Shown here: piece after piece, positions 6,399 to 6,679 of the stretch
Layout of the letters: each line of letters starts with the position of its first letter
How positions within the stretch are numbered: position 1 is the stretch's first letter
Program-made: the position numbers and the translations under genes
Assembly (NCBI GenBank): GCA_021738605.1
Contig: JAIPBY010000133.1
Span: 1 to 6,679 of the forward strand
Length of the DNA stretch: 6,679 bases
From: Chitinophagaceae bacterium
GTDB taxonomy: Bacteria; Bacteroidota; Bacteroidia; Chitinophagales; Chitinophagaceae
Direction of reading: 5' to 3'
The notes under the pieces: generated by a model
Told to the model about the DNA's origin: nothing
The model's input: only the letters and a program-made list of their open reading frames with translations
The model's database searches: none

Positions 6399-6679
6399 AT
6401 GAAAACATTGTTCCGCACTGTACACCTCTACCTCAGTCTGGCTTCTGGTATATTTATCATGATGGCCTGCTTCACAGGGTCTATCCTTGTTTTTGAGGAG
6501 GAATTGCAGCATTCCATCTACCATGACAGGTATTTTGTAAAGCAGCAGGCGGAGCTGCAATTGCCAGTTGGAACCGTGTTGGCCAACCTGAAAAAAGAAT
6601 ATCCCGCCGCCAAAGTGAGTGGTGTCAAGATCCATTCCGACCCTTCCCGCAACCTTGAAATAGCCCTTTCTCTCCCGGG
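6399..6679 (+). CDS. PepSY-TM (PiuB-like) inner-membrane protein, N-terminal part (3' end outside window)
   Basis: The first 93 codons are present and the frame runs off the window end. The N-terminus MKTLFRTVHLYLSLASGIFI and the following MMACFTGSILVFEEELQ match the first transmembrane helix of PepSY-associated membrane proteins, with the usual H-L-x-L-x-L-A-S-G pattern, T-G-S-I-L-V-F and an acidic EEE just after the helix. The later part (LPVGTVLANLKKEYPAAKVSGVKI) fits the start of the periplasmic PepSY region. Such proteins often lie next to TonB-dependent siderophore receptors and are iron-regulated; some act in reduction of ferric siderophores or in haem-linked redox. The ATG is preceded by an A/G-rich AAAGG about 4 bases upstream, and no upstream in-frame start fits better. 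Regulation by iron cannot be judged from this sequence. Identification rests on the N-terminus only. Confidence 0.85.
   Translation, partial: MKTLFRTVHLYLSLASGIFIMMACFTGSILVFEEELQHSIYHDRYFVKQQAELQLPVGTVLANLKKEYPAAKVSGVKIHSDPSRNLEIALSLP

Noticed and set aside
1..6679. Search for CRISPR repeats, insertion-sequence ends, tRNA or rRNA, and phage or defence genes
   Set aside because: No spaced direct repeats, transposase-like frames, tRNA T-loop pattern or defence-type domains were seen by eye.

Overview
The window looks like chromosomal DNA from a member of the phylum Bacteroidota. The evidence is a SusC/SusD outer-membrane pair, start codons without Shine-Dalgarno sequences, Bacteroidota-like TTTG / TAnnTTTG promoter words, and secreted proteins ending their signal peptides in A-Q or in a lipobox. 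The SusC C-terminus and the accessory gene content would fit the Chitinophagales/Sphingobacteriales side of the phylum, but that finer placement is inference.

Layout. (1) 1-3054, plus strand: the C-terminal part of a SusC/RagA-type TonB-dependent transporter, followed after 10 bases by its SusD/RagB lipoprotein partner; a strong intrinsic terminator closes the operon. (2) 3235-4743, minus strand, convergent with susCD: a secreted single-FAS1 (fasciclin) protein and, upstream of it, a lipoprotein with two CHRD domains. Each has its own intrinsic terminator, so they look like two adjacent single-gene units rather than one operon. (3) 4744-4995: a divergent intergenic region holding a plausible promoter for the CHRD gene, a 23-codon mini-ORF, and a hairpin plus U-tract just before the next gene. 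(4) 4996-6285, plus strand: a complete secreted M28-family zinc aminopeptidase. (5) 6399 to the end, plus strand: the first 93 codons of a PepSY-TM (PiuB-like) inner-membrane protein, cut by the window edge.

How it fits together. Every gene product is exported or sits in the membrane: import of an unknown nutrient (SusCD), extracellular or surface proteins of unclear role (FAS1, CHRD), peptide hydrolysis (M28) and possibly iron or redox chemistry at the inner membrane (PepSY-TM). No glycoside hydrolase, sulfatase or sigma/anti-sigma pair is visible, so the SusCD substrate cannot be assigned. I see no mobile element, CRISPR array, tRNA or rRNA, and no strong evidence for a new system. The points most worth a second look are the M28 leader region, the His-rich conserved positions of the double CHRD lipoprotein, and the FAS1/CHRD pairing.
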